Part shown: positions 11,397-24,635 of the stretch, in pieces
Position numbering within the stretch: position 1 is the stretch's first letter
Layout: every line of letters begins with the position of its first letter
Assembly (NCBI GenBank): GCA_035236585.1
Contig: CP141126.1
Location: forward strand, 7,701,001-7,765,000
DNA length: 64,000 bases
Source: Warburgia ugandensis
Taxonomy: Eukaryota; Streptophyta; Magnoliopsida; Canellales; Canellaceae
Reading direction: 5' to 3'
The notes under the pieces: generated by a model
The model's input: only the letters and a program-made list of their open reading frames with translations
Databases searched by the model: none
What the model was told of the DNA's origin: nothing
Position numbers and translations under genes: made by a program

Positions 11397-13317
11397 CTGG
11401 GAAAAGGACTAATAGGCCAGAGGTGCTGGCTCGTAATGTGAGTGACTATTGCCACCTTACATTTGGGGCCCTTTTTGACTCATCAAATTGTCGAAGTGGA
11501 TGAAAGGCAATGGATTCCACAAAGGTCATGCAGGAGGTTTCTGTTCACCACATTCGTTTGAAGGAGATATTGGATCCTGATATGTAGGGGATGTATGGAA
11601 GGAACAAGAATATGAATCCTAAAGAGTGAACTTCAATGTCAGCTTTGGTCATTAGTTTCACTCTTTTTGTTTTTGTTTAGTCTGCAAGAGAATTTAGGAT
11701 CTAGAAAACCTCTAATGCAGTTGAATTCCTTGTTAAGAACTTCTCATTTCATTACTACCTTAATAAAAGCTCTAGCTGTTAATTTTAGCTCATTTCTCTA
11801 CTCTTAAATTCCTAAATACAAAACTTGGGAGCCTGACAAATATCAGACATGTCTGTGCTGTCATCAACAATGCATCACAATGACATCTGTTGGTTTTGCC
11901 ACCTTTGGGCCCCTCCTCTTCTTCTGCTCGAATGATCCTTGGAGTTTAATGCCTGGAAAGGTTGCACCATGAAACCTGGCATACGTACCGATCCCTGTGC
12001 CTGAAATAACTCTTGATTGCTACAATTGAATGCTGAAATATGGCAACTTTAGTTGATATCTTGTCCTGTCTTGGTAGGCTTTTCTCACCTGGTTCTGTGA
12101 ACCTTATCATCCATTGCCAATTCTGGACATGCTCATCATCTAAGGGTTATTTGTTTCCTTTGTGATAACCTCCTAAAAGACTTTTTGTCAGGCTAAAGTC
12201 AGTTCCTGTGCGTGTTTGCTGTTAAAAATCTGTGGTAATCCATGACATTCACAGATATCTGATGTACTAGAGTTGGAAAAGTTTGGTGCCACGACTATGC
12301 TGTAGACATTTCAGTAGCTAATGTTGTTGAGGGCATTGTAGTATTTAGCTAAGAATAAAGGCTTGTAGTTACTATCAACACTAGTGTGACTGAGAAAGGG
12401 TAGAACATGTTATCCATTCAGTGCCTACAAGCTTTTATGACTTGCTGAACCTTGAGTCTGATACTATGAGATAGCTCCGTAATTACTCTATGGTCCCAGC
12501 TTTTTCCGGGGAGCAATATGCTCATCCCCTTGCTCATTTCAATTCAGCAAAGAAACAGATTAAGACGAGAAGACTTAGTGAGCAATCTAAAGGAACAAAT
12601 CCTCTTACAACTTTCCTGTAGTGTGTATTGCAACAGAAGTCTTAAATTCTTGTCCATATTTCTGTTAGGCTCAGACCATGACTGGCTATGCTATAGGCAA
12701 AAAGTGCCAAACGTTTTAAAGATGAATGATTTCCAAAGGTCTAAGCCTCATCAAATTTGAAGAACTTGTTTTTCATCCATTACAATGCATCCATAGGTCC
12801 ACTCCTCGCAATGGCTGGTTAAATTTCCCCATGTTGCACGTACAAGTTTACAGTTGTTTTGGACAACACGTTGCTTGTAGCCCATGCCAATAGGTTCTCA
12901 TACCATAGTGTGTTTATATGAATGTGAGACCCTGGCAGTTCGTTTAGGCGTCTGTGTCTTGGTGGTGCCGGTTTCATGTTATTGAGCCTCTGATTACACA
13001 GTGTCTGCCATGAAGAACTGTAAGCATCATACTCTTGAATTATTGGTGTTGTTAGTGTTTCTACTTTATTATTTTTTCTTCCTATTGAATTTGGAAGCCA
13101 ACTCCAGTTAGGGAAGAAACATATGCGATGGCCAGTTGGTACCGATACTATAGGCCCTCTCTATTGACTACATTGTTATTTTGCCTGTCTGAGGATCGGA
13201 CTTAGTGACCAAAATTATCCATGGTGATCTTGCCCCTGCTATTAGCAGATGTCAGACAGATAAAATCATTTAAGACCAAAATGCTTAAGGTTTCAGAGCC
13301 ACGATGACCAAAATTTT
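11397..13317. other. Intergenic stretch with no recognised gene
   Basis: This is non-repetitive looking DNA of ordinary plant base composition. Short open frames (for example 12518-12760 +) show no recognisable family. I saw no RNA gene, LTR end or SINE here. Confidence 0.45.
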
Positions 13318-13400
13318 CTAGGGCCCTTTGTGGTCTGCCCTTTCCCTGGACCCTGCATGCTTGGGAGCTTTGTGCACCAGGCTGTCCTTTTTTACTTCAT
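13318..13400 (+). mobile_element. 3' half of an Au-like SINE
   Basis: Only the tail half remains: CCCTTTGTGGTCTGCCCTTT, then GGACCCTGCATGC, then GTGCACCAGGCTGTCC. It ends in a T run. 5' truncation is usual for SINE copies. Confidence 0.65.
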
Positions 13401-13954
13401 TAAGGTGTGCATGCATGTGTGCTTGTGCATGTGCAAATCTGTGCGCATGTGTATGCGTGGCATTTTGGTCTGAAAAATACCTGGCGGTCCATCTTACATC
13501 ACAGGAGTAAGGATCTACACGGTTGGAAAATTTTTGAGGCATCAGGGTCCATGCTGGGGTTCAGGAATGAACAGTTTGTACTAAGGGGCTGCTCTAACTT
13601 GGACTTCTAAATTTTACTCATTTAAGCCTGTTTCGAATCGCTCTACTTTTCTTTATGTAGAGCTTTGCTCAGGGGGTCGTTCAGTTGGAATCTAATTCTT
13701 TAGTAAGAAATGAATTGCTGAATTTCAGTTCTCAGGAATTCCTTTAGCTATGAATGTAAGCCATGATGGTTGTGTGACGAATTAAAGACCGGGTGAAAAT
13801 TCAAATCCAATACCCAGGTCAAATCTGCTGAAAATTCATAAGAATCAATTGTGACATTTTGGGACAGGTTTTATTATGAGTTCAAGCTAAGTGATTTGGG
13901 TCTCAATTTACATGACAGAGTGGGGAAATTTAATCCCCAAATCTTCGTGAACCC

Positions 13955-14012
13955 TCGTCACTTGGGTTCTCTTGAACTGAACTTTGATGGTGCTTCCTTT
14001 GGTGCTATGGGT
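13955..14012 (+). pseudogene. RNase H-like relic, short
   Basis: A short readable piece gives ELNFDGASFGAMG. This is the first strand of the RNase H-like domain found in plant LINE and retroelement proteins (consensus LNFDGS..GNPG). A stop follows at once. It is a fossil fragment only. Confidence 0.35.
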
Positions 14013-14284
14013 GTATGTTGAAGATCTTCTTATTGGATTTAAATGGTTCTTTATGAGCGTAAAGTGGGCGAACAAGAAGAAAGATGGACGTTGGCAATCT
14101 TGCATCGGCGAAAGCCATTGTACTCTGGCTTAGTGTCCTCCTTGCGGATCCTATATGGTGCATGCTCATAGTATTCCCTGCGTTTCATAAGTCAGGTCTT
14201 CATGGCGTGCTGGAACTTCTGCCTACATTTTCAAGTCATTTGTTTGGTTCATCTAGACTTTTTCGTGCAGCACTCAACCAAACT

Positions 14285-14412
14285 CATGGGCAAAGGCAGA
14301 CCATAAGGGTCAATAGTATGCAGCATCTTGCATTTTGTAAGAGGCTGTTTACACAACTTGAATCATGACCTCAAGGTCATATGACGACAACTCTATCATT
14401 GCACCAAGACTA
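14285..14412 (-). mobile_element. Au-like SINE fragment
   Basis: This is an inverted SINE. On the plus strand it contains GGGCAAAGGCAGACCATAAG, TTGCATTTTGTAAGAGGCTG and the CATGACCTCAAGGTCATATG block around box B. The GTGCAC tail end is absent. The promoter-side end is duplicated in tandem (next entry). Confidence 0.65.
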
Positions 14413-14489
14413 GAATCTCTATTAACCATGACCTCAAGGTCATATGATGACAACTCTATCATTGTGCCAAGGCTAGAATCTCTACTATT
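14364..14489 (+). repeat. 63-bp tandem duplication inside a SINE
   Basis: Two direct units of 63 bp start CATGACCTCAAGGTCATATG at 14364 and 14427. The first unit is the 5' (promoter-side) end of the inverted SINE plus a few flanking bases. The second repeats both. The junction shows that the duplication took place after the SINE had inserted. Confidence 0.8.
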
Positions 14490-14869
14490 AGTTGGTTAAA
14501 ATATGGTTTCGAAGGCCCATCACAATGTTACTTTATGTAAGACGAGCACCGTAGCATGCGACCATATTTTGGTGTCATGCAAGAGACAATGCCATTGCCG
14601 AAAAATTTAACATATGGCGGGTGATGCCCAATTCCTTCAAAGAACGTACCATTCAATGGGAGACGTCTTAACTACAGACGAGAGGCAAAATCTTGTAGAT
14701 GTGCATTCTAGTGGCATTGATACGGGAGGTATGGCAGGAACGATATTGTAGATGTTTGTAAGGAGTTCATCGGCCCATCCAACTATTGAAAGACAAAAAT
14801 TCTGTTTTTCAGCAGCCTCCAGGGCCTCATCGTCAGATTTCATAGGCATATCACTTAACGATACTATGA

Positions 14870-15066
14870 TAAAATGGGAGGAATTGGCTTCAATGAATTT
14901 TGACGAATCCAGTTACGGCAGCCCAGTAGCGTCGGGTGCAGGCTGTATTCTTCGCAATTCAAGTTTGATTTTGCATGCCCACTTAGATGGTGTGATTCTA
15001 ACGAAGCTAAGCTTAATTCAGTTGCTTTTGGGCTTAATATTTAGAAAGATCATAAAGACCTTCCCC
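14870..15066 (+). pseudogene. RNase H-domain relic of a retroelement
   Basis: One frame reads MNFDESSYGSPVASGAG, then CILRNSS. This matches the plant RNase H-like (RVT_3) pattern NFDGS..GNPG.AGAGGVLRD. The glycine after NFD is replaced by glutamate, and the similarity fades after about 60 codons. It is a relic from a LINE or gypsy element, not a host gene. Confidence 0.45.
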
Positions 15067-15082
15067 TGATTACTGAAGGATA

Positions 15083-15235
15083 CCCATTGTATATGAAGCT
15101 CTTGTGCGGGGTTCGGAGAAGGGGCAGACAACAAGGGTCTATAATATGCAGCTTTATCTTGCATTTTTTAAAGAGACTATTTCCTCGCCTTGAATCCGTG
15201 ACTTGAAGGTCACGTGAGGACAACTTTTATCATTA
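15083..15235 (-). mobile_element. Au-like SINE
   Basis: This inverted copy contains GAAGCTCTTGTGCGGGGTTC, GAAGGGGCAGACAACAAGGG and GACTTGAAGGTCACGTGAGG on the plus strand. That is the reverse of the SINE tail, centre and box-B region in order. Confidence 0.65.
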
Positions 15236-15630
15236 CTCACCCATTGTGTATCATAAGATTGCTTAAATCTTATGATCAGGCGCTTTGATCATAATTTTTT
15301 TTTTTTAAAGAATCATGCAAGGATCTAATTTTTATTTTTTTTAAGTATCTTAATCGCATCCCTTTCCCCTCTAATTGCAATCGTCGGTTTGGATTACTCT
15401 AGCGGCCAGCTAGCCTATGGGCCCCTTGCTGGTTCTGAGTTTCCCAAATCTGATTGGCTATCTCCTCGATCGCCATTTCCTGTGAGATTTCTATATTTGT
15501 CATTAAAAAAATTGTTTGGTTCATTGGATTCGTCGTCTCCAAGATGGGAGGTTACCAAAAATCCCATCTTAAGACAGGGTGAATCCGAATGGATTGCTTA
15601 AAAAGTAGGAGGACAAGACATGCTTATGCC

Positions 15631-15800
15631 AGCCCTGGTGCACGAAGTTTCTGCATCTGCAAGGTCGGGAGAAGGGGCAGACCATAAAGGCCAATAGTAT
15701 GCAGTTTTATCTTGTATTTTGTAAAGGTAGCTTTCACGCCTAACCTCAAGGTAACATGACTATTACTCTACTGTTTCGCCAAGGTTTTCCTTTTACGAGG
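15631..15800 (-). mobile_element. Au-like SINE with 12-bp target duplication
   Basis: This nearly full-length inverted SINE lies between two exact direct copies of CATGCTTATGCC (15619-15630 and 15801-15812). Inside, on the plus strand, are GCCCTGGTGCACGAAG, GAGAAGGGGCAGACCA and TTCGCCAAGGTTTTCCTTTT. The exact duplication supports a genuine retroposition event. Confidence 0.85.
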
Positions 15801-16162
15801 CATGCTTATGCCGTATATACTTAATTTCATTATATACCGCTTTGAAAAATATGGATATCGTCTTTTATATGGAGTTATGAACCGTTGATTGCCTATCGCA
15901 TAGGCTCATCCCCCCGGTAAGTGGCTTTAGCTGACCTTTGGATTTGTAGGCAATTTGGTATCCTGAGTCAAGGTTCAAAGCTAATTCAACAGAAAGGAAG
16001 AACTTACAATCTTCTAAGAAGAATTTTAGATAAAAACCAGTTCCACCTGAATAGGCGGTTAGGATAATTGCCTCTAACCATGGTAGGACCCAACAAATGA
16101 ATGGGTGTGCAATCAACTAATTAATGCAATCCAAGATAAAGCGCAAATGCCAAAAGGTTTCA

Positions 16163-16275
16163 ATCATCATCATCATCAAGACCTTATCCCAATTAAAGGT
16201 CGGCGACATGAATCTTATTCCTCCATTCCACTCTATTAAATACCATGGTTTCATTTAGTCCCAAAGTTTTTAAAT
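16163..16275 (-). mobile_element. LINE 3' tail fragment
   Basis: On the plus strand the ATCATCATCATCATCAAGAC word leads into CTTATCCCAATTAAAGG, then a CATGAATCTTATTCCTCCATT block. This is the reverse complement of the last ~110 bases of the LINEs ending at 3495 and 62190. It is a 5'-truncated copy. Confidence 0.65.
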
Positions 16276-16404
16276 CATATATCAAAGATTACTAAATATG
16301 AAAACAAGTGGCACAAGGTTCGCTTTCATATTTCCTGTCCCATCAGGTCAGGATATTACCAACAGCTAACAAGGTTGCACTAAGAAAAATTAAGTTTCAC
16401 ATGA

Positions 16405-16540
16405 GGCACCTTGATGCACGAAGCTCCTGCGTATGTTGTGTTTGGAGAAGGGGCAGACCACAAGGGTCAAATAATACGCATCCTTACCTTATTTTTTGTA
16501 AGAGATTATTTTCACATCTTAAATCCCATACAATGATAAT
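16405..16540 (-). mobile_element. Au-like SINE fragment
   Basis: This inverted copy reads CACCTTGATGCACGAAGCTC, then GGAGAAGGGGCAGACCACAA, on the plus strand. The promoter-side end is eroded. It stops just before the LTR that starts at 16570. Confidence 0.6.
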
Positions 16541-16569
16541 TCTGATTGATTAAGAGAGGAAATATGATA

Positions 16570-18890
16570 TGACACCCCGGGTTTTTCTACACATTAGAAT
16601 AATAATTTACAAAAATAGTCGGGATCCCTGTTTTAATAAACTTTGATTTCTAAAGTAACCAAAAATAAAAACTTACGCGAAAGCATTTCTTCCAAAGTCC
16701 AGGGAGTCATACAACCACAAAACTACTGATTTAACAGTGAAATGAAATACCATTTCCATCAAAAATCCGACAGAGTTTTCTCTGTAATTTGGACCATTGC
16801 ACATGACTAGTGCAATACAAAATCACCAGATAAACAAGGTATAATACATATCATAAGGGAGACTCAGTCTCCACACTCATCCACAACCAAATGTTGTTTT
16901 CAATAAAATACACTCTAACAATGGATAAGAAAATATAGCCACTACCAAATACCTAGGGTCCCTCCATACAGCCATCACATCCAACATAAATCCACATTCT
17001 GACATCCAGGTCACATTACATCTTTAATTAAAGTACAGTCCATACTCAAAACCCAAACTGAGGTCTTGAACAAACCTGGTCATCTTTGAACATCGTCTGT
17101 GCTTCGTTGGAAAGCTGCCATCACTTTTACCTGCTCTGTCAGCACGTCAACCTGTTGTTACTCTCTGTATCTGAGGCATTACAAATCAAAGCAATGCCTT
17201 AGCAAGCTATGCTTGTGTAGGTGATATACATTTAAAGTAAACTCAATAAAAACAAATCACATGGCGCAAGGCATAAGATCGTAAGATGATTAAACATATA
17301 CATAAAGCCTTAAATTACCTGATGAAGGACATACCAACTCCATGAAATAAATAAGATATCATCAACCATGATATCAGGACATGTTCAATTCGAGAAAATC
17401 TAAAAACACGTGAATGCATGTCAAAAATATCAAACATCATACACAGTCAAGCCCTATGAGTGTCTCAAGTACACTCACGGCAATGTGGGGTCAACTCTCT
17501 GTACCATCCACTTTCACCCTTGCACCCTCACAGGTGCTCAGGCATTCACGGGAACGATGCATACCACTTTCGCTTTCACCCTTTCACCCTCACAGGCACT
17601 TAGGCACTCAAGGGGTGAAAAATTGCATCCTACCACAGGATCAATAGTCTCAAATATCAAGTCAGAGCGACTCCCACATGTCAAGAAGACCAAAATCAAG
17701 TGAATATCATAAAAGATATCGAGAACAGTGCATGCAATAACCACCAAAAAGATAACACACACATGAGAAGCTACATGTTGAAATCAATTTCATGCATATG
17801 GTAAGGCATAAATTACATGCCTCAAAAACTCAATTCACCAAATTACCATTTAAGAATCATGGAAAAATTGTGAATAAAATCACATACCTTGGTATCGCAT
17901 TATCCCAACGAACGTGTAACCAATATCAAGGTATATGCTATGATGTACCTGTCATGCCATAAATCATATCATGGTTAATGCATATAACCAAAATCTAAAG
18001 CCTGATCATCTATTGATTAGCTTGATCTGAATTATCTAATAATATTTAGTAGTTTTGCTATTAAAAAGTTACTCTAAACTAGATTTTTATCTTAAATCTA
18101 GAGCTGCCTTGTTGAGACGATCACAATGCCTCTTTCAGATCGTTATTTGGACCTCTGTAGCTCCTAAAATCAAGGTTTAAAGGAATAAATGGTAAAAAAA
18201 AGACCAAAATCCAGAAAATGGGCCCGCCACACACGCGCACATTGTGCATGGCGGGACGCCTGCACATCGGGCTAAAATAGTGCGTGGCGTGTTCTAGCCG
18301 CACCGCGTGGTGCGCGCGAGTCCCACCACATGGCGCTCTCTCGTCCATGCATTATCTTCCCGTTCCGGTCAACGATAACCGGACTGGTTTGCCATCGCCG
18401 GCGACCCCGGTGCTCCGTTTTTTGTGATTTTTACACTTATGTATCCAGTTTTTCGCGTACATTTCATTTTCACCCTCCAGTTTCACAAATCCCTCCTAAA
18501 TCTATCATTTTTCACGATTTTTATCGCGTTTTCAAAAACTCTCATCATATTGTTTTTTTGAGTTTTCTAGCTTCCCTAACTGTCCGATCGCCACGAAATT
18601 TAATAGGTTGGTTCCTTACATCGTGATGCTCAAGATGAACGGTCCAGATCCTCATCTGACACCGTTACATCAACTTTTTCCCAGGGCAACAGTAACACCT
18701 AATTTTTTACCGGATGATGAACTTGGAAAACAAATGTACAAGATAGAGTGGGGCGAGCTTACCTTGGTCGGGCTAGTCGGAGGTAGGTGAGGGCCTGCTA
18801 CATTCGTCTGGTTGCCGGGAGTGCCTGTCGCCAGAGAATCGTCACCGGCGGGTGGATATTTCATATGGGGATAATAGAGAGGAAGGCTTG
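16570..18890 (-). mobile_element. Long LTR fragment, minus orientation
   Basis: The left end TGACACCCCGGGTTTTT is a good LTR terminus (TG..). Reading inwards, the blocks match 2290 back to 1660 in inverted order. They then match the inverted part of 21900-22500, including the 'GACCTCTGTAGCTCC' block at 18150. The same block, as GACCTCTCTAGCTCC, lies inside the LTRs of the gypsy element at 33350 and 40020. The similarity fades near 18870, so the far end is lost. There is no coding content. Confidence 0.6.
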
Positions 18891-19910
18891 GACTTGTGCA
18901 AGCTGGTTGAAAGGCTCTTTCCTTTGTCATTGTTTAGTGGGTGAAAGTGTATTGGAATTGTTAGCAGATGCACGCGTCGTTAGAGCCCATGGCAACTTAC
19001 CATTAAAGTGTCCTACTTACGTCAAAAGGGCCTACTTTAGACCATCTGACTAGCTGCTGTGTTTGATCCGGCAATGGATATCGATAAGCCAAAGATCACG
19101 ACGACGACTTGACAAGAATTCTGGCATCCTAAAAACTGTGGCTTTGGTCCAAAAATGAAGACCTTTTGTTTATACAAATATTCTAGCCTGTGATGAGAAG
19201 TACAAAGTTTCAGATTCTAGAATCGTTCAATCCGCATTGGAGCAATCTATGCAGAAACTTGCGATGGTGTCGTGTTCTACGATAGAATTCCTCTCAAATG
19301 ATGAGACAATCTATAAAGATTGAAGTAATAAATGTAACCAAAGGGATAATGACATGAAGGTCATTGAAGGACTGCTTTTTTGTTGCCACGACAACATTAG
19401 AGACCATCCAGCCTAACTTTAGATGGTTCCTTGAGTCAAGATATTTGGATCCTAGCGGAAGTATTGCCCAACCTATGAGATAATTTTGAGTGTGACCCTT
19501 TGTTTCATTGCCTCGTGTTGGGTTAATTCTGAAGATGCCATGGTACGGACTTAGCCCCAGATTCTTCGAGCGACGATTGCCCATTTGTCTGGTCTTAGTC
19601 GAAAGTGAAAGAAACCTACTCAGAAGACAGAGGATGGCGTTGTCAACGGAGAATGAACTGGAAAGCTGAAAGACTAGTGTGGCAAAGGACAACAAAGGAT
19701 TCTAGGCTTGCGTTAGACTACGAGAAATGCTAGCCGGAAGTAGCAGATCTATATTTTGATCCGTCAATGGCTCCATTTGATTGGGAATTCCTGGCCGCAG
19801 GCACTAGGAGGCTGGAATAAAGGCGTATTAGATTGTGCTCCACTTGTGGCCAATGGCCACTAGAACAGCACCTCCGAAGTAGATGGCTTTGTGTTGCTAA
19901 CAACCTGTAG
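18891..19910. other. Unrecognised stretch
   Basis: A minus-strand open frame of 133 codons lies at 19294-19695. It has no family signature that I know, and no flanking splice sites that I would trust. The area sits between an LTR fragment and a SINE and may be transposon-derived. Confidence 0.35.
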
Positions 19911-20070
19911 AGGAGCCTTGGTGTCGTGTGATCTTAAGGTCATAGGTTCAAGGAGTAGAAACAGCCTCTTGCAAAATGCAATAGAAAGACTGCATACTAT
20001 TGACCCTTGTGGTCTGTCCCTTCCCTAGACTCCGCATACAAGGGAGCTTCATGCACCGGTGCTACCCTTT
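19911..20070 (+). mobile_element. Au-like SINE with target duplication
   Basis: This plus-oriented copy runs AGGAGCCTTGGTGTCGTGTG, ATAGGTTCAAGGAG (box B region), CCCTTGTGGTCTGTCCCTTC and GTGCACCGG-type tail, ending CCCTTT. The words ACAACCTGTAG (19900-19910) and ACAACCCGCAG (20071-20081) are an 11-bp target duplication with two changes. About ten bases are missing between the head and box B. Confidence 0.8.
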
Positions 20071-20081
20071 ACAACCCGCAG

Positions 20082-21142
20082 GTCCACCTGCCTTTCCAAC
20101 AATCCTGGTTAGGAGCGGTTGTTGGAGCAACCCTTCTAGTCATAATTGTGCAGGACCATTCAATTCTATGGCTCATGAACCCAACAACTCTCCTTTGGTT
20201 TTTCCTTCATTTGGTGTTTCGATCTTCCTCCCCCGTTATTTGGAGAATCCAGTATTTTCGTCAATGGCGACTTGGACCTTCGATGGTGCCAAGTTTGATA
20301 AAGAAACAATCAGGTGAAGTTTATATGCTACTTGACTGGCTGTAGAGTACAACTGAACTTGGGCGGTCAAAAGTACAAGTGGATTCACCGTTCCAATAAT
20401 CAAAACCATTCACTTGGTGGGTCCTAGGTCATGCCTCATAATCTGTCCTAGCTCAAAATTTTCAAAACTAAACAGAAAAAGAGCTGCATGAATTTACATG
20501 AATCAGAGAGAGAATTAAGAGCACATGGGATTGGAAAGGCTTATATAATGTCGTCTACGTGATTATGTCGGAGGATTCCATATAATGAGTAAGAAATAAT
20601 CTATCACAATCACATAAACCAAAATATATACCCTTCCCTGCTGTCCTCAATAAAGTTAATATTGTTGTTAATTTTTTTAGAAAACAAACAAATAATTACA
20701 AAGCAAATCACTCCCACAATCTCCTACATCCAAGTCCTAAATGTATAACAAAACCTATCTAATTTAATATTACATAATTTATTATCATGCCTATTTCACA
20801 ATTGACCCTTGTGTCAACTTCTGAGCACATATAAAAAATTAATAAGCTTTGATACTATGATAGTGAATCTTTTTTTAGTGCTCCTACCTTGAGAAGTTCT
20901 ATAATTTTTTTCTCCACATATCACATAATATATTATTGAAATACCAAGGTACACTAGCCAAGGAGAAATAAATTAGAGATTTGCTTTTGTAAGAGATGGG
21001 TGGTGATGGAAGAAAATGGAAGCACAAACAAATGAATGGAGACATTGAATAAAGAATAGAAATGTAAATAAAATAGCAAAAAAGACAAGGATACAACTTG
21101 GGCCATTGGTAATAATATATGTTACCAAGTAAAAAGGTCATT
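20082..21142. other. AT-rich intergenic stretch
   Basis: Overlapping plus frames at 20000-20345 mostly read through the SINE and its right flank. They show no conserved domain. The rest is AT-rich, and I see no gene in it. Confidence 0.45.
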
Positions 21143-21264
21143 TCGGTGCATGTAGGGTCTATAGTATATAGCCTTATTTTTTATTTTGCAAGAGGTTATT
21201 TCCACGTCTTGAACATGTGACCTCAAGATTAGAGAACAACAACTCTATCATTGTGCCACAGCTA
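21143..21264 (-). mobile_element. Au-like SINE fragment
   Basis: This inverted copy contains TCGGTGCATG, then GGGTCTATAGTATATAGCC, TTTTGCAAGAGGTTATTTCC and GTGACCTCAAG on the plus strand. An internal deletion has removed the GGGGCAGACC part. Confidence 0.6.
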
Positions 21265-23699
21265 TTATTTAGTAATTTTTTAAAATTGATAATGACCTCC
21301 CACTCCGTTATGTCCTCTATTTTTTAAATTCTAAAAATGCATGATTCCTTAAATTTTGAAATTTTGCAAAAATTGAGGCAATTATGAAATTGAGAATTTT
21401 AGAAATTAAATCACTAGTTAAAACCTTAATAATTGTAATGTGCTTGAGAAATGAAATCCAACTCCACTAAGAACGCAAAAATCGGAGACCGGAGGAAGAA
21501 TGGCTAATTATTTTAATTTTTATATTTAATTAAATTATAGGAGGGGGTAAAACAATAAATTTATGTGGAGCCCATGGACTGAGCGCGGGAACCTACAAAG
21601 TGATAGCCATTATGGGAGACTTTAAATGCATTTGCCCCTATCTCGTTTCCCACAAACCTCCCTCCGTTTTTTTCACGTCATCGGCGACAGACCACGACGA
21701 AGGCACTGATGCGTTTTCCTTCCCTCCCACATGCGAACCTGTGGCAAAGAACTACTGGGATAGGCTGGCTCAACTGAGGTAGGCAATCCTCTACTTTCAA
21801 TCCCTCTCTTTTCTATCAGTTTTCAATGTTTTTAATGCTGAAAAACTGAGTGGATTGCCATTTTCTAGTGAGGTGATGTGTGCTACTTTTTTTTTTTATT
21901 TAAATAAACCAATGAAACGGTATCTGATACATGATTTGAACGTTCATCTTGTGTAGGGTAACACGAAGAACAAACCCATGAATTTTCATATTAATCGAAC
22001 GGCTATGGATGCTAAAAACCTAAGAAAACAGTAAGAAGAAGATTTTTAGAAACGTGATAAAAATCGTGTAAAAACATAAGATAATAATAGAATTTGTTGA
22101 AGGAGAGCTTAAAAATGGAATGTACGTGAAAAATGGAGGGAAATGATGCAAAAGTCGCACCATTTGGGCGACCAGGGGTTGCCGACAGCAATCGAAGTCT
22201 GGCCGTCATCTCCTGCCATGGCGGGCTAGCCAGTCGTTGTTTCCGGCAATGGCGACCCAGAGGGCAATGTCGGCCAGCGCACGCATGCGGGCGACGCTTG
22301 GGCGGCAAGCGCACACAGGCGATGTCCAATGGCGAGCGCATGTAGAGACACCTAGCACGACACGCTATGACGATTTAAAATCCTTTTTTTTTTAATATTT
22401 GTTTTGGACTTTCTAAGTTGTTCATTCACAAAAAATGTGATTCATGAAGCTACAGAGGTCCAAATCGCTATCCAAAAGAGGTATTGCAATCATCTCGATG
22501 ATGCGGACTTAGATTTAAGATAAAAACCTAGCTTTGAGCACATTTTAAATAGTTAAATTACTAAATAACATTAAATGACTTAGATAAGGTCAATCAATAA
22601 ATGATCAGGCCTTAGAATCTGATTGTATATATCGAATGTGACATGATCTAGGAGATTAGAAGAATTGATCTAAGTAAATCGTCAAGAAAAGTAATCATGA
22701 TTGTTGATTTGATTAAGTACCTTGGGGTTGGCTGATCAGAGAGCGATTTGACCATCAGACCAATGTATAATTATGGAGACATATTTAAATAACTAAATAA
22801 ATACTAAAATTAGAAGGATCATGATAAGAATAGAGACTGACCTTTTATTGGATAAGGGGCATAAATTAAGTGGATCATGATATGAATTGAAGATCAAAGA
22901 CTACAAATATTCATCTAGATGGTAGAAAAACCTACATCTAGTACAAGATTGACCTGATAGAGGGTTAACCAGATAATCTGAGCTGTTGATCTAGGATTAA
23001 CGCCAGATCAATAAAGTTATCGCTTAGATTTGTTTATTTTTAGATATGGAAACACCAAGTAATAGATGACTTATGATGTGACAAGTATGTCAGAGCGCCT
23101 GGCATGACATTGCCTACGCGCCTGATTAGAGTATCGCATTTATTGAAATAGGTGATTACGTTTTAAGAATTTTCCTTGATTTCATGATCATGACTTTTCT
23201 ATTGAAATTCTTGAGGCAAGTGTTTTACGCCCTATCATGTTTATTAAAACGTATTTATTACTTCGCTTTTAATAGCATGACATTGATTATACGATTATCC
23301 ATGTTTTCACATGTGATGATTTATACTTTATCATGTGTTTTGATTCAGCCTATTGAGGTTTATTTCACTTGGGAGTTTTTCATGATTTATAGCATGTTTT
23401 GCTGCTTTGTAACGGGTGTTTCTATTCGGTGGGTACTATGCTAGGAGGGTTGTAGGCTTGGCCACCCGCCCTCTACTTTTATGATGATGATGATTAGATA
23501 CAGCCCGTGAGTGGTACAGGGCCATGTATGTAGGTGGTGGTATCATGGGTAGTCCTCCTTACGGGTCCGTTCTTCTCCACGAGGACAAAAAAAATCTCCC
23601 GTTATAGTGTCGACGAGGAACAACAATGGTTGAGATCCTTGTGTGGTTGCCACTGCAGCACATTAGCTCATACACTTATTGTGTATGCTCATGTGGTAT

Positions 23700-24589
23700 T
23701 GTAATGACCCAACATTTTGGAGACATTTTGTATAAAGAAAAAACATAGTGGGATGTACTAATGATCTTGTAACTTGACTATTTTGGAATAAATATACGTT
23801 TATTACATGTTTAAGGGTCTTATTAGGTGGTTGAATGTTTGATCAAAATTCACATAAGAAACTTAGGAATTTGTGAATAAAATTAGTACCACTAAATACT
23901 ACACGCAAAATGGAATCCAACGCCTCAAAGAACGCCGAAAACGGAGCTCGTATGACGAAGTTATAGGCGTTAGAATATTGAGGGCATTTTGGTAAAATGC
24001 ACCTAAAAACGAAAAAGCCAAAAACCACAGAGGGCCGTTTTGATAACGGCACCCCCTGTCTTCTTCCTCCTCCAGCCCTCTCTCGATTTCTCAAGAAACC
24101 CACAGTTTCCAGAGATTTCCACCACCGCCATTGGCCGCACCGCCTTCTTCTCTCTATAAATACCCTTCACCCCTTCTTCCCAAATCGCGCTTCTCCTTTG
24201 CAATTTCTCCCAAAACCAGATCTTGCAATAGGGGTTTGGAGGAGAGTTCAAGGCCTCGTTGTGTCGCGTGGAGGGCTCCCTAGGTACGTCTCTCTTCCCC
24301 ACGTCATTCTCCTCTCTTCCCTCACTCTTTTCCCCAAGGTTTTGGGCTAGATATGGGTGTCTCCGGGCCGGAGAATGCCTTGGTAAGCAGGGTTCATTCT
24401 AGAACCCTCAACCCGCCAACTATGGCTCCGGCAGGGAGAAGGGCGCCATTCTAGCTACCTGGAATGATCGTCTTTTTCCCCTCCTTCCCAGCCCAGATCC
24501 TCGCCAGATCTGGGAATATTTTCGACCGAAAATCACCAATCTTCTGGGAAGAGAACCAGACAGGTGAAAACTCGTCGATCGATCGATCG

Positions 24590-24635
<46 letters not shown>

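Noticed and set aside
16163-16200. ATC repeat as a simple microsatellite
   Set aside because: It is the inverted tail of the LINE family, continued by matching LINE sequence.
19294-19695. Minus frame of 133 codons
   Set aside because: No family motif, no splice or start support, and it lies between transposon pieces. Kept only as an unrecognised stretch.
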